A stretch of 64,000 bases of DNA from CAZEER01 sp964511215 (lineage in GTDB: Bacteria; Fidelibacterota; Marinisomatia; Marinisomatales; UBA1611): the NCBI GenBank assembly GCA_964511215.1, contig CAZEER010000003.1, positions 1 to 64,000 of the forward strand, in the 5' to 3' direction. Shown piece by piece: positions 1-8,473 of the stretch. The first letter of the stretch is position 1; every line of letters begins with the position of its first letter. The position numbers were made by a program, and so were the translations under genes. Under the pieces are notes generated by a model. It ran no database searches and was not told where the DNA came from. It saw only the letters and a list, made by a program, of their open reading frames with translations.

Positions 1-2
1 AC

Positions 3-1193
3 AGCTGTAATGTGTGCGATGATAACCCTGCAAATGATTGTATCCAGGACTGTCTAGGGATTTGGGGTGGTGAAGATATATGTGGATGTACTGATCCCAC
101 AGCAATTAATTATAATGAGCTAGCGACCTATGATGATGGTAGCTGTCAGTATGAGGTTGGTGAACTTACCATAGAATGGGTAAAGACCTATGGGGATCTA
201 GGAGATGAAAGTTGGTGCGTCCGTGATGTATCGGATGGTGGTTTTATTATAGCAGGAGCGTCCAATTATAAAGGTCTCTTGATTAGGACAGACTCTAATG
301 GTGACGTGGTCTGGCACCAGACGTTTGACAGTTCAACAGCACTATATAGTGCCCGTGAGACCTCGGACGGCGGTGTCTTTGCGGTTGGATTTTATGAGTG
401 TGATACACTTCCTGGATGTTACCCCGATATATATTTGGTAAAAACGAATAGTTCTGGATCCATCGAGTGGGGTCTGGTAGACAGTGGCACAGATAACAAT
501 GATTGGGCGAGAGATTTTATTGAGACTCCAGATGGTGATTTTGTTGTGACAGGTACCTGGAATGATAATGGGAATAATTCCAAGGCGATGCTTCGAAAAT
601 ACAGTAGCACTGGTGAGTTAATGTGGCACGAGATATACAGTAGCTCTGCTGCCAACGAGATTAATGAAATATTAGAGACTGAGGATGGCGACTATGTTTT
701 AGGAGGTTATACAGGAACACAGCATGGAGACTATAAAGCTTTACTTATTAAGACCGATTCCAATGGTCAACAGATATGGAAAAAAAATATTCAATCGGTA
801 GGGAGTACGGAAATCTATGCCATTTGCAAGTCTCCAAATGGTGGCTATGTTGGTGCAGGATATTGTAACAGCTGGAGGAGTAACTATTTGGTAGAGCGAA
901 ATGTTTCAGGCGGTGGAGTCTTGAATGATTGTCATATTGTTGAGCCAACCGTTAGCGGCTATTATGATATAACACCCTCATCCAATGGTGGATACTATGT
1001 CATTGATGGAAGCAGTAATTTTAAGTGGGTAAACTCGCAAGGGGAGATAATTTTCAGTCAAAATATTGATCACGTCAACATGTCAATAATGGAGATGGAC
1101 AATGGCGACATTGTAGTAGGTGGCTATGGATTTATCGACGGTAATAGTGGTGGAATTCCTGCTCTGATGCGCTTGTCACTTGGAGTATTTTAG
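3..1193 (+). CDS. Secreted beta-propeller-like repeat protein (5' partial)
   Basis: The frame is open to the left edge (codons S-C-N-V-C precede the GTG at 12), so the true start lies outside the window. The visible N-terminus is a Cys-rich segment ending in a GCTD...NY...DDGSC module, the same module found twice in the next gene. Seven repeats follow, each with a (D/N)G(G/D)-hydrophobic-G core (DGGFIIAG, DGGVFAVG, DGDFVVTG, DGDYVLGG, NGGYVGAG, NGGYYVID, NGDIVVGG). Several are followed by a KTDSNG...W strand. Seven such units suggest a seven-bladed propeller (inference). Proteins of this type are usually exported surface or adhesion proteins in FCB bacteria. No catalytic residues or C-terminal sorting domain are visible, and the substrate is unknown. 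Confidence 0.75.
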   Translation, partial: SCNVCDDNPANDCIQDCLGIWGGEDICGCTDPTAINYNELATYDDGSCQYEVGELTIEWVKTYGDLGDESWCVRDVSDGGFIIAGASNYKGLLIRTDSNGDVVWHQTFDSSTALYSARETSDGGVFAVGFYECDTLPGCYPDIYLVKTNSSGSIEWGLVDSGTDNNDWARDFIETPDGDFVVTGTWNDNGNNSKAMLRKYSSTGELMWHEIYSSSAANEINEILETEDGDYVLGGYTGTQHGDYKALLIKTDSNGQQIWKKNIQSVGSTEIYAICKSPNGGYVGAGYCNSWRSNYLVERNVSGGGVLNDCHIVEPTVSGYYDITPSSNGGYYVIDGSSNFKWVNSQGEIIFSQNIDHVNMSIMEMDNGDIVVGGYGFIDGNSGGIPALMRLSLGVF

Positions 1194-1236
1194 TAAAATA
1201 AATTAAAATAAAAATAATATATTGATAGATTAAATC

Positions 1237-3420
1237 ATGAATAAACAAATATTATTATTACTTATCAGTATCTTTATCTTATCATGTGCAGATGAAGAAT
1301 CTTTGGCAGAAGATTGTGCAGGTGTACCAGGTGGAAACAGTATTTGTGGTTGTACAGATAGTACTGCATTTAACTATGATAGTAATGCAACCCATGATGA
1401 TGGCAGCTGTCAGGCACATATTGATAACGGTGATTATTACCTTACCTTCAATGGCGCTAATTCTAATGTAGATTTGGGCGATATACTTTCTACAGGTTCT
1501 TATACCAAAGCGGCCTGGGTAAATAGAAATTATGGATACTCGGTTGCCAATAATATCATTTCTGGGAATAATGGACATGCCTTTTGGGCACCTCAAAATC
1601 AAGGGGCAAAACTCTCAGCGGGTCATAATGGTTCCTATAGTATTGTCCAAGACCCTGACTCATTACCAGAGGCTGTTTGGACCTTTGTGGCTGTTACCTA
1701 TGACTCTGATGTTGCGGATGGAACCATGACACTTTATACGAATGGATCACAAGTCTCCCAAGCTACAGGCGTCGCCCCCCCTAGTGAGAGTACAAATACA
1801 TACATAGGAAGATTCGGTAATGGAAATGTCTGGTATGGTTCTATCGATGAGGTTGCCATATGGGATAAGGCCCTGAGCGCATTGGAAATTTCTGAAATTG
1901 CAAATACTAAAGGTGATATGAATGCGACTTTAGATAGAGAAAGTTATGTTTCATCTGCTAACTTGGCAGGCTATTGGAAAATGAATGAAGGAGAGGGAAA
2001 CTACTTATCTGATGCCAGTGGTAATGGCAATGTGGGAATGATTGACCTTGCAGTCTGGAGTACATGCGATGAATGTGGATGTACAGATATTAATGCTTGT
2101 AACTACGATTCTTTAGCCACTATCGATAATCGAACCTGTGAATATGAAGATGATCCCTGTGATACTTGTGTGGATAATGAGATTCTAGCAAATGATTATG
2201 ATCAGGATGGTATATGCGATGATATGGATGAGGATGATGATAATGATAATGTGACCGATGATGTTGACATAGATCCTTTTAATAATACAGTCTGCTCTGA
2301 TACAGATGGAGACGGGTGTGATGACTGTTCGTCCGGTATCTATGACCCATCTAATGATGGTCCCGATGATGATGGGGATGGTATCTGTAATTCATACATT
2401 ATTTCAGGTCGAACAATATATATTGTAGGCAATTCAGTCAATGAAGAAGGAAATTTGACTGCTTGTTACTGGGTTGATGGATCTAGGGTTGAGCTTCCTG
2501 GCGGAGCCTGGGCAACAGATATAGTGGTTGTTAATGGTACGGTATATACCTCAGGCACAGGAGAAGCATCTGATGCCTGTTACTGGATTAACCAAACCAG
2601 GTATGACCTTCCGGGACTCTGGGGGGAAGCAGAAGCAATTGCTGTGGATGGCAATGATATCTATGTAGCGGGCTGGTATGATAACGGTTCATGCTACTGG
2701 AAGAATGGAGTAAAAATTGATCTGACAACTAATGCAGACTCGCAGTCATTTGGAGTTGCAGTTCGTGAAAATGGTGACGTCTATGTTGGTGGATACTATA
2801 TGAGCAATCATCATTATTATGTTCCCTGTTTTTGGAAAAATGGAAATAGGACGAATTTGCCTGCCCCCAATGGTGGAGATGGAGAGGTGAATGATATTGC
2901 TATTATGAATGGCACTATGAGGTATTATGCGGGATATACAACCAGGCTAGATAATTTTTCAGGGTATCCACCAAAAGCTTGTTATTGGCGTCATACCACT
3001 AGAACCGATTTACCTCTGGGTGGATCAAGTATGGATATTTATGGGTCAAAGGGATGGGGAATTGCTTTAGATGGTGATGATGTTTATGTTGCAGGTTCCA
3101 CGGACTGGTACGAGTTCTATGGGCAGGAAGAGACCACGGGTGGAACAATTCCACAATATTGGAAGAACAATACAATCTATGATCTTGATGGAGGTCCTGT
3201 GACTAATTTTGGAACGGGCGAGGCCTATGATATTCGTGTGGCGGATGGTAATGTTGTTGTTGTAGGAGTAGCAACCCGAGATGCAAACTACTACGATAGT
3301 CGCCTGAGTGCATGTTACTGGCTCAATGGAGAACTTAATTATCTTGTTAAACCGGGTGATGTGCCTGAAGGTATAGATCACTGGTATGAGAGTGAAGCCA
3401 GAGGTATATTTATAGAATAA
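1237..3420 (+). CDS. Lipoprotein with LamG-like, thrombospondin-3-like and seven ACYW repeats
   Basis: A 727-residue exported lipoprotein. The N-terminus is a hydrophobic signal ending in a lipobox (LSC, Cys about 17). A GCTD...DDGSC module follows, then a LamG/concanavalin-like jelly roll at about 66-270 (ends YWKMNEGEGN...DASGNGN). A second Cys module (CGCTDINACNYDS) lies near 281-303, and an Asp-rich thrombospondin type 3-like calcium-binding stretch at about 311-385. From about 390 to the end there are seven repeats with the core (A/S/P)CYW-x2-G-x4-L (first near residue 409, last near 692), probably a propeller. It sits 43 bases after the preceding gene and shares its module, so the two may work together at the cell surface. 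The ligand is unknown. Confidence 0.75.
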   Translation: MNKQILLLLISIFILSCADEESLAEDCAGVPGGNSICGCTDSTAFNYDSNATHDDGSCQAHIDNGDYYLTFNGANSNVDLGDILSTGSYTKAAWVNRNYGYSVANNIISGNNGHAFWAPQNQGAKLSAGHNGSYSIVQDPDSLPEAVWTFVAVTYDSDVADGTMTLYTNGSQVSQATGVAPPSESTNTYIGRFGNGNVWYGSIDEVAIWDKALSALEISEIANTKGDMNATLDRESYVSSANLAGYWKMNEGEGNYLSDASGNGNVGMIDLAVWSTCDECGCTDINACNYDSLATIDNRTCEYEDDPCDTCVDNEILANDYDQDGICDDMDEDDDNDNVTDDVDIDPFNNTVCSDTDGDGCDDCSSGIYDPSNDGPDDDGDGICNSYIISGRTIYIVGNSVNEEGNLTACYWVDGSRVELPGGAWATDIVVVNGTVYTSGTGEASDACYWINQTRYDLPGLWGEAEAIAVDGNDIYVAGWYDNGSCYWKNGVKIDLTTNADSQSFGVAVRENGDVYVGGYYMSNHHYYVPCFWKNGNRTNLPAPNGGDGEVNDIAIMNGTMRYYAGYTTRLDNFSGYPPKACYWRHTTRTDLPLGGSSMDIYGSKGWGIALDGDDVYVAGSTDWYEFYGQEETTGGTIPQYWKNNTIYDLDGGPVTNFGTGEAYDIRVADGNVVVVGVATRDANYYDSRLSACYWLNGELNYLVKPGDVPEGIDHWYESEARGIFIE

Positions 3421-3544
3421 CACCAGAATAATAATTATTTTTAAAAAATGAAAATAAATTGGTGTATTTTAAAATTTAATCTAAAACATGAACCATCTTT
3501 GTTGTAAAATCCCCGGTTAAATTTTTTAAAAAAAGGAAATAATA

Positions 3545-3721
3545 ATGTCTAAAACAAGCAAACTTTTTGATCAACTAAAGAATCAATTTGATACTTTTGA
3601 GGCTGAGCATGAGAAGAATATGGGTGGAAATAAAGCCGCAGGATCGCGTGCTAGAAAAGCGATTGGTGAAGTAAAAAAACTAGTTACAGATTACCGTAAA
3701 GCATCTGTGGCTGGAGAGTGA
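3545..3721 (+). CDS. Histone H1-like (Hc1-type) small nucleoid protein
   Basis: A 58-residue basic protein, MSKTSKLFDQLKNQF... with a central NKAAGSRARKAIGEVKKL segment. Length, Lys/Arg content and the GNKAAGxRARKA core match the histone H1-like Hc1 family found in Bacteroidetes-type bacteria, which bind DNA non-specifically and compact the nucleoid (family knowledge). The start has a good upstream AAGGAA at 3533-3538. A strong hairpin terminator follows directly, so it is probably a single-gene, highly expressed transcript. A short coding region like this is easily missed. Confidence 0.75.
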   Translation: MSKTSKLFDQLKNQFDTFEAEHEKNMGGNKAAGSRARKAIGEVKKLVTDYRKASVAGE

Positions 3722-3735
3722 TATTATAATTATCA

Positions 3736-3765
3736 AAAAAACCCCGCTTTTTAGCGGGGTTTTTT
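3736..3765 (+). terminator. Rho-independent terminator after the H1-like gene
   Basis: A CCCCGCT / AGCGGGG stem with a TTTT loop, flanked by an A-run and a T-run that extend the pairing. The T-run makes it a classical intrinsic terminator, and the A-run on the other side could let it act on both strands. Confidence 0.9.
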
Positions 3766-3791
3766 ATTATTAGAATTATAAATATTTTAAA

Positions 3792-5621
3792 ATGCGAAAA
3801 GATTCTATTAGAAATATTGCAATTATTGCGCATGTAGACCATGGGAAAACTACACTGGTTGATGGACTTTTAAAGCAGAGTGGCACCTTTCAGGCACATC
3901 AAAATATTGAAGACAGGGTTATGGATTCAATGGACCTTGAAAGAGAGCGTGGTATAACAATTACCGCAAAAAATACTGCGATATTTTATAATGATATAAA
4001 GATCAATATCCTTGATACTCCTGGGCACGCTGATTTTGGTGGTGAAGTAGAGAGAAGTTTAAACCTTGTTGATGGTGCTCTTTTGTTAGTCGATGCTAGT
4101 GAAGGTCCTCTTCCTCAAACAAGATTTGTTTTAAAAAAGGCCTTAGAAAAAGATCTTCCTATAATTTTAGTTATTAATAAGATTGATCGAACTGATGCAA
4201 GAATTAGTGAAGTAATTGATGAAGTGTATGATTTATTTATTGACCTTGGTGCTTCTGAAAAGCAGATAGAGTTCCCCATAATATATACAAATGCAAAACA
4301 AGGAATTTCCCATATTGAATTAGAGAATGATTCAGATAATCTGATACCATTGTTTGATACAATCATAGAAAATATAGAGGGTCCGAAAGTATCAGATAGT
4401 CATATTCCACAATTTTTAATTACCAGTCTGGACTATGACTCTTATGTTGGGCAAATTGCTGTTGGTCGAGTAAATAATGGTATCCTTTCCATGAATAAGA
4501 CTTATTCTTTGTGTACCAAAGAAGAAATAAAACCAAACCAAAAATTTTCTGCTCTCTATACCTTTCAAGGTCTTAATAAAATACAAACTGAAGAAGTAGA
4601 GTCAGGAGATATAATTGCCTTTGCAGGAATAGAAAATATTTCTATTGGGGACACTATCTCTGACAATGAAAACCCACAACCTTTACCCAGAATTGCAGTT
4701 GATGAGCCAACTGTATCAATGCTGTTTTATGTAAATGATAGTCCATTTGCTGGCCAAGATGGGAAGTATTTAACAACCAGGCATTTATCAGAGCGATTAC
4801 ATAAAGAAATATTGAGAAATGTTTCTCTTCAGGTGGTTTCCACAAATAGGACTGATGTTTTTGAAGTCAGGGGAAGGGGTGAACTTCAGATGGCGATTTT
4901 AATTGAGACTATGAGACGAGAGGGTTATGAATTTATGGTATCAAAGCCTCAGGTAATAACCAAAGAAGAAAATAGCAAAACTCTAGAACCTATGGAGAAA
5001 GTGTTGTTGGATATTCCAGAAGAAAAAGTAGGTGTTATCACTGAAAAGTTATCAATGAGAAAAGGAAGAATGACAAATCTTCAAAATCATGGCACAGGTC
5101 GTGTTAATTTAGAATTTTCGATACCATCACGCGGGCTCATTGGTTTTAGATCTCAATTTATGACAGACACACAGGGTGCTGGAATAATGAATAAATTATT
5201 TGATGGCTATGCTCATTGGTTTGGTTCTATTCCTCAGAGAAATTCAGGCGCTATAGTGTCTGATCGTAATGGTAAAGTAACGACCTATGCCTGCATTGGT
5301 ATGGCTGATAGGGGTGAGCTATTCATCAATGTAGGTACAGATGTCTATGATGGTATGATTGTTGGAGAAAGGAATAGAGATGGTGACCTTAATGTAAATA
5401 TAACAAGAGAAAAAAAACTCACCAATATGCGTGCGTCAGGATCTGATAACACTGTAACACTGAGACCACCCAAGCAACTATCGCTTGACCAGTTTATTGA
5501 ATTTATAGCAGAAGATGAATTGGTAGAGGTAACGCCAACTGATATAAGGCTAAGAAAAATGGAATTAGATCAGAACAAAAGGGCATCACAAAAAAAGAAA
5601 GAGAAGTATTCAACACAATGA
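3792..5621 (+). CDS. typA: Ribosome-associated GTPase TypA/BipA
   Basis: A 609-residue translational GTPase. The G1 loop is AHVDHGKTT near residue 13. The switch region has the diagnostic ERERGITI, followed by DTPGHADF (G3) and NKIDR (G4). The EF-G-like domains and BipA-specific C-terminal region follow; [11 protein letters not shown] and the [11 protein letters not shown] segment are typical of BipA. Length matches the family (about 600). BipA binds 70S ribosomes and aids 50S assembly under stress or cold (family knowledge). The stop overlaps the start of the esterase gene by ATGA, so the two are translationally coupled. Confidence 0.97.
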   Translation: MRKDSIRNIAIIAHVDHGKTTLVDGLLKQSGTFQAHQNIEDRVMDSMDLERERGITITAKNTAIFYNDIKINILDTPGHADFGGEVERSLNLVDGALLLVDASEGPLPQTRFVLKKALEKDLPIILVINKIDRTDARISEVIDEVYDLFIDLGASEKQIEFPIIYTNAKQGISHIELENDSDNLIPLFDTIIENIEGPKVSDSHIPQFLITSLDYDSYVGQIAVGRVNNGILSMNKTYSLCTKEEIKPNQKFSALYTFQGLNKIQTEEVESGDIIAFAGIENISIGDTISDNENPQPLPRIAVDEPTVSMLFYVNDSPFAGQDGKYLTTRHLSERLHKEILRNVSLQVVSTNRTDVFEVRGRGELQMAILIETMRREGYEFMVSKPQVITKEENSKTLEPMEKVLLDIPEEKVGVITEKLSMRKGRMTNLQNHGTGRVNLEFSIPSRGLIGFRSQFMTDTQGAGIMNKLFDGYAHWFGSIPQRNSGAIVSDRNGKVTTYACIGMADRGELFINVGTDVYDGMIVGERNRDGDLNVNITREKKLTNMRASGSDNTVTLRPPKQLSLDQFIEFIAEDELVEVTPTDIRLRKMELDQNKRASQKKKEKYSTQ

Positions 5622-6286
5622 ATAGTACAATTCAATTAGACTTGCCATTAAATAATATTGTGAAAAAATCTGAAGAGGGGGCTGATTCTTCTCCCAGTAT
5701 ATTTTTTTTACATGGGTTTGGTAGTAATATGCAAGACTTGTTTGGCCTCGCTCCATTTTTTGGAAAAGATTGGACATGTGTAAGTCTGCAAGGAACAATT
5801 CCAGTACAGTATAATGGATGGGCTTGGGCAGAACTAGATTATGAGAATATTGGAAAACTTCCTAAGCCAGAACAAATGCAAATTCATCAAAAAAAGGTGC
5901 TCCAGTCAATTAAAAAAAGTATTGAATTACTGAATTTAAATCCTAAAAAAATTAATTTGCTTGGTTTCAGTCAAGGTGCATCCTTATCGATTTATACTGC
6001 TTTGAAAAATTCCGAATATTTTAGTTCAGTGGTTGCATTATGTGGTTTTTTCCCTGTCAACCAGGTAAAAGAAGTATTAGCCCTTGAGGCGGTTAAAGAG
6101 TTGAATCTTTTTATAGCAAACGGTAGAATGGATCCGGTCATTCCTATTAGTCTTGGTCATTCAACAAGAGATGGTTTAATGGATTTAGGTGTTAAACTGG
6201 ACTATCATGAATATGATTGTGAGCATACTATATCGGATGATTGTTTGAGAGATGTTATGGCTTGGGTCAGGAAAAAAAATCAGTGA
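5618..6286 (+). CDS. Alpha/beta hydrolase, phospholipase/carboxylesterase family
   Basis: A 222-residue cytosolic serine hydrolase with no signal peptide. The nucleophile elbow is GFSQG (Ser118), the acid is Asp172 in GRMDPVIP, and the base is His203 in CEHTIS. The FLHGFGS oxyanion motif near residue 30 and the overall length fit the phospholipase/carboxylesterase (YpfH/YtpA-like) family. The natural substrate cannot be told from sequence. It is translationally coupled to typA and ends in TGA; the next in-frame stop is only three codons downstream, so I read this TGA as a true stop. Confidence 0.85.
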   Translation: MNSTIQLDLPLNNIVKKSEEGADSSPSIFFLHGFGSNMQDLFGLAPFFGKDWTCVSLQGTIPVQYNGWAWAELDYENIGKLPKPEQMQIHQKKVLQSIKKSIELLNLNPKKINLLGFSQGASLSIYTALKNSEYFSSVVALCGFFPVNQVKEVLALEAVKELNLFIANGRMDPVIPISLGHSTRDGLMDLGVKLDYHEYDCEHTISDDCLRDVMAWVRKKNQ

Positions 6287-6300
6287 CTAACTAAAAAATT

Positions 6301-7140
6301 CTACCAATCTTCATCGTCGCCCCAATCGTCTTCACCCTCGTCATCCTCTATATATTCGGCTTGTTCATCTAACCAAGCTTGATAAGAATCATCCTCATGA
6401 ATAGTTAGATATCCTTTCATTCGATAGTGTCCTAAACCGCAAAGCTGTGCACAGGCAATTTCTAAACCTTTGCCCTCACGCTTTGTGCCGACTGTTGTTT
6501 GCAAAAATTCTTCTGAGGTACTTGTTGCAGTAAAATGTACTGGAATTACCATACCAGGGATGGCATCCTGTGATACACGAAGCTCAGGAAGTTTGAAATT
6601 ATGTATCACATCTTTTGAAGAGAGATCAATTCTTATTTTTTTATTTACAGGTATATGCAGTTGATTAATGGTGACAAAGTCATCTGCTCCATTTTCACTT
6701 GATCGGTCTAGGCCAATCGGATTATCCTGCTCATCAACCAGGTCAACTCTCGTATCTCCAAATTTTCGATCTGCACCAGGATAGTGAATATTCCAGGCAT
6801 ATTGCTGGGCTACTACTCTTATGTATTCTGAATCTCTTGGATCTGGGACATCATTAACACGTTCCGCCCATATGGGAAAAGCAAACCCAAATAAAATAAC
6901 AATTTCAATAACCGCTACAGCAGCTTCTAAAATAGAGGAGTAATGGGATTCAACTCCATGGTAATTAGCCTTTTTATTTTTTGATGCTCTAAATTTGATA
7001 AGGCTCACAATAAAGAAAATACCCCAGCCAACAAACAAGACTAGCATGAGGTAATGGATTATTACAGTAATCTCATCTATGCGTCCACTAACAGAAGAAA
7101 TCCCAACAGGAAGACCAAAATATCTTAGTAAATCAATCAT
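6301..7140 (-). CDS. coxB: Cytochrome c oxidase subunit II with acidic Trp-containing C-terminal tail
   Basis: A 279-residue CuA subunit of the haem-copper oxidase. Two membrane helices (about 24-48 and 70-92) are followed by a periplasmic cupredoxin domain. CuA ligands are visible: His180, Cys230, Cys234, His238 and Met241 (CAQLCGLGHYRM). There is no fused cytochrome c domain. The last residues form an extreme acidic tail ending EDDWGDDEDW, the same ten residues that end the octahaem cytochrome at 13040-16039. It is the last gene of the oxidase operon, which is unusual because subunit II often comes first. Electrons enter here from a cytochrome c or cupredoxin donor. Confidence 0.96.
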   Translation of the reverse strand: MIDLLRYFGLPVGISSVSGRIDEITVIIHYLMLVLFVGWGIFFIVSLIKFRASKNKKANYHGVESHYSSILEAAVAVIEIVILFGFAFPIWAERVNDVPDPRDSEYIRVVAQQYAWNIHYPGADRKFGDTRVDLVDEQDNPIGLDRSSENGADDFVTINQLHIPVNKKIRIDLSSKDVIHNFKLPELRVSQDAIPGMVIPVHFTATSTSEEFLQTTVGTKREGKGLEIACAQLCGLGHYRMKGYLTIHEDDSYQAWLDEQAEYIEDDEGEDDWGDDEDW

Positions 7141-7357
7141 TAAGTTGATTTACTTTTTTAGATTTTAGACCAATGGTGATTATTCCAACCGCGATAGCAA
7201 TCAATATGGGTCCCGTAATACCCAAAAGAGTAATTATCGCCATGTCCATTCCTTTTCCTGCATTACTATTTGCATCACCATAACAAGTTGCACACGCGTA
7301 AATAGTATCGGATGCAGATATTATAACCAAAGATATATAATATTTAATGCTTTTCAT
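7133..7357 (-). CDS. Small membrane protein with CATC motif in oxidase operon
   Basis: A 74-residue protein with an N-terminal signal-like helix ending near IYA, then CATCYGDANSN, then one membrane helix at about 42-64 and a Lys-rich tail. Short CAxC(Y/F)G membrane proteins are found beside cox genes in several phyla. Their function is not established; the exported CxxC could serve in copper handling or thiol redox during CuA assembly (inference). It overlaps the start of coxB by eight bases, so the two are co-translated. Confidence 0.75.
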   Translation of the reverse strand: MKSIKYYISLVIISASDTIYACATCYGDANSNAGKGMDMAIITLLGITGPILIAIAVGIITIGLKSKKVNQLND

Positions 7358-7359
7358 AT

Positions 7360-7548
7360 TTAGATAGTTTTAAACTTTTTTAAAATGATTGATAAATAAA
7401 AAAAAAGAATTAGTGTAGTTAAGATTCCAAAGGATGCAAATATCATGGTATTAGGATTGTTGGCATCAGTAAACATGGTGTACGAAAAGAAAATACTGAG
7501 CAATATTGAAAGTACTATAACAGTTATATGTGTTATTTTTAAGCTCAT
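7360..7548 (-). CDS. Small two-helix membrane protein in oxidase operon
   Basis: A 62-residue hydrophobic protein with two predicted membrane helices (about 6-26 and 33-55) and a basic end. Two bases separate it from the genes on both sides, so it is clearly part of the oxidase transcript. I do not recognise a family. An accessory oxidase subunit or assembly factor is a reasonable guess from position only. Confidence 0.6.
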   Translation of the reverse strand: MSLKITHITVIVLSILLSIFFSYTMFTDANNPNTMIFASFGILTTLILFFYLSIILKKFKTI

Positions 7549-7550
7549 TT

Positions 7551-7859
7551 TTAGTAGCCGCTACCTGTAGCGTCTGTCAACCAAATAAGAGGCAAGAACA
7601 TTAGAATTAAAAATGCAATAAAAGTAGTAACTAGAATCCATATAATTGCTTGCTTTTCTGAAATTAAATGCATGAAAAAACCGAGTACTAAGCTACCTTT
7701 TATCGTTGCGATTGTAATAGCAATGAAGAAAGCTTCTATAAATGAAACATTCAGATAGCTAACCGCTACAGTCAAGACTGTTAGAATGCCTAGGGCAATA
7801 AAAACACGGATATATGTTTGTATGTGATGCTCGATTGAATGGTTTGATTCACTTGACAT
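7551..7859 (-). CDS. coxD: Cytochrome c oxidase subunit IV (prokaryotic type)
   Basis: A 102-residue protein with three membrane helices and the pattern of prokaryotic oxidase subunit IV: HHIQTYIRVF at the start, KGSLVLGFFMHL in the second helix and an FLPLIWLTD end. It packs against subunits I and III in aa3/caa3 oxidases (family knowledge). It lies between coxC and the small membrane genes with 11- and 2-base gaps. Confidence 0.88.
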   Translation of the reverse strand: MSSESNHSIEHHIQTYIRVFIALGILTVLTVAVSYLNVSFIEAFFIAITIATIKGSLVLGFFMHLISEKQAIIWILVTTFIAFLILMFLPLIWLTDATGSGY

Positions 7860-7870
7860 AATTTAATATC

Positions 7871-8473
7871 CTACAATAGATATAATATTGGGAAAAGAAA
7901 GATCCATACAAGATCGACAAAGTGCCAGTAAAGTCCAGTTATCTCAATTCGATTTGCGAGAAGATCTGGATTCTCTTTCCACATTTTATCTGCTTGTTTA
8001 GACCAGAAAAATCCTAAAACTAATAAACCTCCTATTATATGGAGGACATGTAGACCTGTAAGAGTAAAATATATTCCCATAAAAGTACTCGATGATGGAT
8101 ATATATCATGGTGAAATTTTCCAGTATACTCAAAGTATTTTACCACTAGAAATGCCAGACCACATAGGATAGTTATACCTAAATACATTTTATATTTATC
8201 AAATTGTTGCATTTTTAAAGATGCCCAGCTCATAACCATAGTGACACTTGATGTGATTAAAACTAGAGTATTAAAAGTGGCCATGGGGACATTTAGTTTT
8301 TCGCCCCAATAAGAAAAGTCTCCTTCAGGAGCAGCAATTCTCAAAAAAACATATGCTGAAAATAAACCACCAAATAGCATGACCTCTGATGCTAGAAAGA
8401 CCCAGATACCTAACTTGGAATTATTTAGACCAGTGTCTGGACGTTCTTCTAATATATATGGGATATTGCTCAT
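7871..8473 (-). CDS. coxC: Cytochrome c oxidase subunit III
   Basis: A 200-residue membrane protein of the short, five-helix subunit III type. Recognisable features are LGIWVFLASEVMLFGGLFSAY near the start, FTLTGLHVLHIIGGL in the middle and GLYWHFVDLVWIFLFPILYL at the end. The subunit stabilises subunit I and holds lipids near the oxygen channel. It overlaps coxA by ATGA, so translation is coupled. Confidence 0.95.
   Translation of the reverse strand: MSNIPYILEERPDTGLNNSKLGIWVFLASEVMLFGGLFSAYVFLRIAAPEGDFSYWGEKLNVPMATFNTLVLITSSVTMVMSWASLKMQQFDKYKMYLGITILCGLAFLVVKYFEYTGKFHHDIYPSSSTFMGIYFTLTGLHVLHIIGGLLVLGFFWSKQADKMWKENPDLLANRIEITGLYWHFVDLVWIFLFPILYLL

Noticed and set aside
3421..3464. CACCA...TGGTG inverted repeat after the lipoprotein gene as a terminator
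   Set aside because: Only five strong pairs around a long AT-rich loop; not convincing.
6284..6286. TGA ending the esterase as a possible Sec codon
   Set aside because: The family motif set is complete before it, and only three more codons follow before TAA. It is a normal stop and shows that TGA is not reassigned in general.
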